The notes under the pieces: generated by a model
Told to the model about the DNA's origin: nothing
The model's database searches: none
The model's input: the letters and a program-made list of their open reading frames with translations, nothing else
Assembly: GCA_029204225.1 (NCBI GenBank)
Contig: CM055099.1
Location: 67,051,852-67,115,851, forward strand
Direction of reading: 5' to 3'
DNA from: Diphasiastrum complanatum
Taxonomy: Eukaryota > Streptophyta > Lycopodiopsida > Lycopodiales > Lycopodiaceae
Length of the DNA stretch: 64,000 nt
In this document: positions 60,090 through 64,000 of the stretch, piece by piece
How positions within the stretch are numbered: the first letter of the stretch is position 1
Layout: each line of letters opens with the position of its first letter
Translations under genes and position numbers: made by a program

Positions 60090-60520
60090 ATTTAAACCTA
60101 ATCTACTCGTTGTCGAAATCATTTGTAGCGTTACCTCGATGCCTTCTCTGAATGAACACAAACAAATAGAATGAGATTTAGGGTTTAGGGTTGAAATAGA
60201 ATATGTTTTTTACATGTGTTCTATAATAAGCTTATATATTGAAAGTAATTGAATTGCGGAGGGTACTCATCGATTAGCCTATCTACTGATGCATTATATG
60301 ACTCTATATATGTAGTCATACTCTTTTTTAGTGGGGAGCCATCTGCCATCTATCACATATAATTTAGGGTTTAATAATGTGCCATGTCACAAAACCATAC
60401 TTACAATTTGAATGATTTATGTAATGTTTGAAAGACAAGAGTTTAGAATTTAGATTGAAATGCAATGCTTGTAAGTCCCGCTTTCCTCTTGAACCCAATT
60501 TAGGATTGTCCATTCCTTGT
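60090..60520 (-). pseudogene. Second copy of the CACTA Ptta/En/Spm-type gene
   Basis: Shares with 20160-20640, in the same order and orientation, TAAACCTAATCTACTCGT, TGAATGAACACAAACAAA/CATGAACACAAGCAAAC, GATGCA..ATATGACTC-like and GGATTGTCCATTCC/GGATTGCCTATCCC blocks (the last at about 60502). Frames are broken. This shows a related element inserted here too. Confidence 0.6.
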
Positions 60521-60639
60521 CATGTACTTTCAATCCATCAATGCTTATAAATGCATTATAATATCCAGTGTAAACTCTGTTAGGCCCAAGAGGAGTTATT
60601 ATCCACATCATTCTTACCAACTCCATTAAATTCATGAAT

Positions 60640-61200
60640 AGGCTCAAAGGATTTTGGCCCACGCCTCATATACACACTCATCTTACATCTTCAAACCATA
60701 CAAGTTATCAAACCTCAGAACACAACTTTCAAAATATAAAAAATATGCATCTTTTGAAAAAAAAATTGTCATCACATCGTCCAAGGTGCTTTCACAGCCT
60801 TCCAAATTGTAGCAGCCCTCACCATATCCATTCCTTTCCCCTGAAATGGTGTCACCCACATAGCTGCTGGATAATACTTATCTCTATCCTTAGCATAGCC
60901 AACAAAACCTATGGAATCGTTGAATTGACTCTACTTTTCATATGATAAACTAAAAATATGAATGCTCGCCCACACAAATTAAGAGGGGTTAAAGACATAA
61001 GCCTTTTAATCTGAAAAGCACTATACTTAATGTATTCTTCACGACCTTTATCTATGTCACTTGATCTATACCATACATAACACACTACAAATGATTCTTT
61101 CCAATATCCTGAAAAAAAAAATCCAAGCATTCCATGCTAAGTATGAATTTCTTTTTGCCTTAGGTACCTACACAACACCAAGTTGCCAAGCGGATCTTCT
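60640..61200 (-). pseudogene. Unassigned decayed coding region
   Basis: On the minus strand: NHLLKKYLGWTKEDPLGNLV (about 61190), SGYWKESFVVCYVWYRSSDI and RLMSLTPLNLCGRAFIFLVY (60909-61130), then after a shift VGYAKDRDKYYPAAMWVTPF and GMDMVRAATIWKAVKAPWTM (about 60905-60775). It looks like real protein evolution with frameshifts, but I do not recognise the family. It adjoins the CACTA copy on the same strand, so it may be part of that element. Confidence 0.35.
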
Positions 61201-63179
61201 TTTGTCCAACCTAGATATTTCTTGAGCAAGTGATTCACCATCAATATAGAAGATGCAAAGCACTTACAAATAATCTAAAAGTGTAGATGCATTAGCATTT
61301 ACTCTTCATAAATGACAAAACCGGAAATCGCTTCCAAACTTGACATTTTATTATTGTTCAGTTCCATCCTAGCAAAGTATAAAGTGTATGTATAAAAACG
61401 TTTTCTTACTCGTTTATAGAATACAGTTCAATAATGACTTCAAGTATATGCTAGTAAGGTGCTTGGCTTCAAGACTTCTCTTGGATTCGGCTAGTGATTA
61501 GTAAGTCGAAAAAGCAGCAGGAAGTAATTCGTTCTCTAAACAAGGCATACGAACTGCATTTTATCATACTATTGCTATAATTTAAAACCATCTCCCTACT
61601 TGAGGTCGTGCAAAATGGTTCACTACCATAAACGATTTAACTAACCAAGCAATACCACCGTTCGCTTGAAGGTAAGAGCAAAAACCCTTCATAAAATTGA
61701 GATGAATATAAACGAGAAATTAAGTAAAGTAGAATTTTACAACATGAATGCCTCCACTTGAGGCCCATTGCTCTTTATGACATCAACCGTTGTAGCATAA
61801 AATCAGAGCCAGGCACATTGATGCAGCTTTCCCCACTTTTCACATGTCGGATTAAGTTGTTTTCAAAAAAGAAAATGAAGAAAATCAAAGTTTCTAGAAT
61901 ATGAACGGTGCGATTGACAAGTTAACGGTTCAGCTGAGAGAAAACTGAATCGAAAATCTGTAGAAAAAAAAATAGGCCAAAAAGATGTAATGGCTAAAAA
62001 ATCAGCAACCAATCAATCAACAAAAATGAGCATGCATGATGGTACAAGCAATCATTAACCTCCCAACATCCCACAAGTGAAATCATGCAAGCAACCTCTT
62101 TCGCCCTTGCATATCAAGCATTCATGATGCTTACTAACAACCCATTACTCTACACAAAACAAGTCATCTACTACAAGCTCGTTTGAGCAAGCCATAATGA
62201 AACCCTACTGACAAAGGAAAGACAAATCACATCCACTCAATCAATCCGAATAGTAATAATCCTCACACATTCTAAAACACTCTCCCAAGAATCAAGCCAC
62301 ACTCATCACTCACACCCTCAACCAAATACTCAACCCATTCAATCAAACCATTGCAATCTCAACACCATACAAACTTTGGATCAAACCCTCATCACCACAC
62401 TAACATTAGGCATCACCCTTCAACTAGCACTCATCCAACAAACAATTCCCAAGAAACAAGCATCACTCATTACTAACTATGGAGTTACTAACATCAAACA
62501 ACTAATTACAAGGCACTAGCATTGAGCAACATTTAGACACAAATGAAACTAAACAACAAGCTCACTATATCCTTAACACGAAGAGTGGCCTCCTTTTATA
62601 GCAATTCTCAAGGGTTCCCCTTCAAAATGAGGCCTTGTCAATTCCCATGCCCTTCAAGCCCTCTTTGCCATTTGTCCAACACCCATTGGCAAGTACATCA
62701 AGTGGTCTCCTTGAGGGTGTAGAGGTTGGTGCCATTTAAGGCCCCCTTCCAAAACTAGCCAAGATGCCCTCTTAGTCAAAAACTAGAGAAAATATCTTTT
62801 AGGCCCTCTAGGTCCTAAAGTCTTGTTTACATTTATTATCCAAAAGGTGGGTGAGGACTTTTGTCAAGCCCCTACTCCACCTAAGGTGCCCTCCATTTCG
62901 GTGGTCCTTGGTCCTTTGTTTCTTTTAGCCCTTCATTTGATTTTTCTTTTCTTTGTAGCATGTACGGCCCGCCGGCCCTTGCCATTTGGTTTCTCGGGAT
63001 TACCGACTGATTTGCGTATTTTTCCTGTTCTTCATAGTTTGCCCAATTTTACCCGTTAGGGTCTCTGCAAGTTTTCAGTATTGCCCATAATTCACAGTTT
63101 GGTTTTTGCCTGATAAATATTTTTCTTTGATGGCTCTTTGACTGAAGTTGACTTTTTTTGACATTCATGATTAGGGCTC
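61201..63179. other. Intergenic, unassigned
   Basis: About 2 kb without a credible gene. 62050-62560 is unusually A/C-rich on this strand (many CAA, CAC and ATC words), a composition seen in some LTRs, but no LTR ends were fixed. Confidence 0.35.
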
Positions 63180-64000
63180 CCACGACAACACGGTTTCCCT
63201 GAAAATGCACTAGATAAGCCATTTTGGGATCAAGCTTTGTTGTGTGCTAATTTCTTATGCAATAGGTGGCTGAGTCCTAGTTTGAATGGAAGGACACCTT
63301 TTAAGATGCTATTCAAGAGAAGGCCGAGTGTCAAATTTCTTAAAACTTTTGGATGCACATGCTATGTCAACATAACTCTTGATGATAGGACCAATGAGGA
63401 TCCATCTTCAAGGAAAGGTATATTTGTTGGATATAGTGAAGTGAGTAAAGCCTACAAGGTTTACATTCTTACTACTTACAAAGTGATTGTTGGTAGAGAT
63501 GTCACTTCATCTACAAAAGAGTTTTTATGGCCTTAAGCAAGCACCAAGGAGTTGATATGCTAAGCTTAACACTTTTTTACTCTGTCAAGGGTTTCTTATG
63601 AGTGAGTATGATCAATTAACTTTATTATAGGTTTGCTGGAAATGATGTTACCATCTTGCTAATCTATGTGAATGATATCATCTTGAGTGGTGGAGACAAT
63701 CAAGATGTGGAGGATATCAAGAGTGCTCTTAAGAAGGAATTTGAGGTGCATGATCTTGGTCATTTACATTACATTTTGGGAATACAAGTGATTAGATATT
63801 CTCAAGCTATTTTCATTTGTCAAGAGAAGTGTGCTAATTCTATTCCAAAAAGATTTCATATGGTAGATGTAAAATCTTGTGATACACCTATGGAGTCTCA
63901 TGTAAAGCTAGCTATAAGAGGTAATGAAAGATCCTTCAAAGACATTACTCTCTATAGAAAGCTAGTTGGGTCACTTATCTATCTAACTATCACAAGACCA
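63180..64000 (+). pseudogene. Ty1/copia copy related to element A, runs off the window
   Basis: 63237-63536 reads FLCNRWLSPSLNGRTPFKML, VKFLKTFGCTCYVNITLDDR, GIFVGYSEVSKAYKVYILTT (integrase C-terminal part); it passes straight into the RT region with stops and shifts, and resumes as FEVHDLGHLHYILGIQVIRY and GNERSFKDITLYRKLVGSLI at the end of the window. The RT part matches element A closely in order and wording (DERPFEDITLFRSLIGSLIW in A). The N-terminal RT is deleted between about 63535 and 63600. Confidence 0.85.

Overview
The window is nuclear DNA of a land plant. It has two multi-exon cellular genes with GT-AG introns, set in a dense and partly nested field of LTR retrotransposons, CACTA and other DNA transposons, and long microsatellites. 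The near-identical repeats of the PLS-type PPR-DYW gene and the apparent lack of a PH domain in PDK1 make me lean towards a fern or another seedless plant. That lineage call is an inference.

Layout: 0.9-1.9 kb is a decayed Ty3/gypsy integrase. 3.3-12.6 kb (minus) is a nine-exon PDK1-type kinase gene whose 4.5-kb first intron holds a hAT-like non-autonomous element (8510-9376). 12.9-13.5 kb holds a minisatellite and a G-box palindrome upstream of PDK1. 16.0-18.2 kb is a Ty1/copia pol remnant plus probable 3' LTR. 19.1-25.7 kb is a CACTA element with a minus-strand Ptta/En/Spm-type gene and a plus-strand TNP2-type gene, both broken. 26.6-36.0 kb is a patchwork of copia and gypsy fragments, LTRs and primer-binding sites. 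36.7-37.3 kb holds palindromes and tandem repeats just upstream of the second gene.

37.4-42.2 kb (plus) is the standout locus. Eight in-phase exons join three OSB-type single-stranded-DNA-binding PDF motifs to a PLS-type PPR array with a complete E-DYW cytidine deaminase domain. 43.3-58.2 kb is one copia element (A) with recognisable LTRs. It is interrupted by a 3.3-kb inverted-repeat DNA element (44648-47911) full of hairpins, and by a second copia element (B, 48964-54838, minus) with 254-bp LTRs whose ends are AGTTA...TAACT. 58.2-64 kb holds a gypsy remnant, a second copy of the CACTA minus-strand gene, unassigned DNA, and a third copia copy that runs off the window.

The two cellular genes are not obviously linked in function. 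PDK1 would phosphorylate AGC kinases in the cytosol. The PDF-PPR-DYW protein would be expected in mitochondria or plastids, where DYW proteins edit C to U in RNA. I saw no tRNA, rRNA or CRISPR array.
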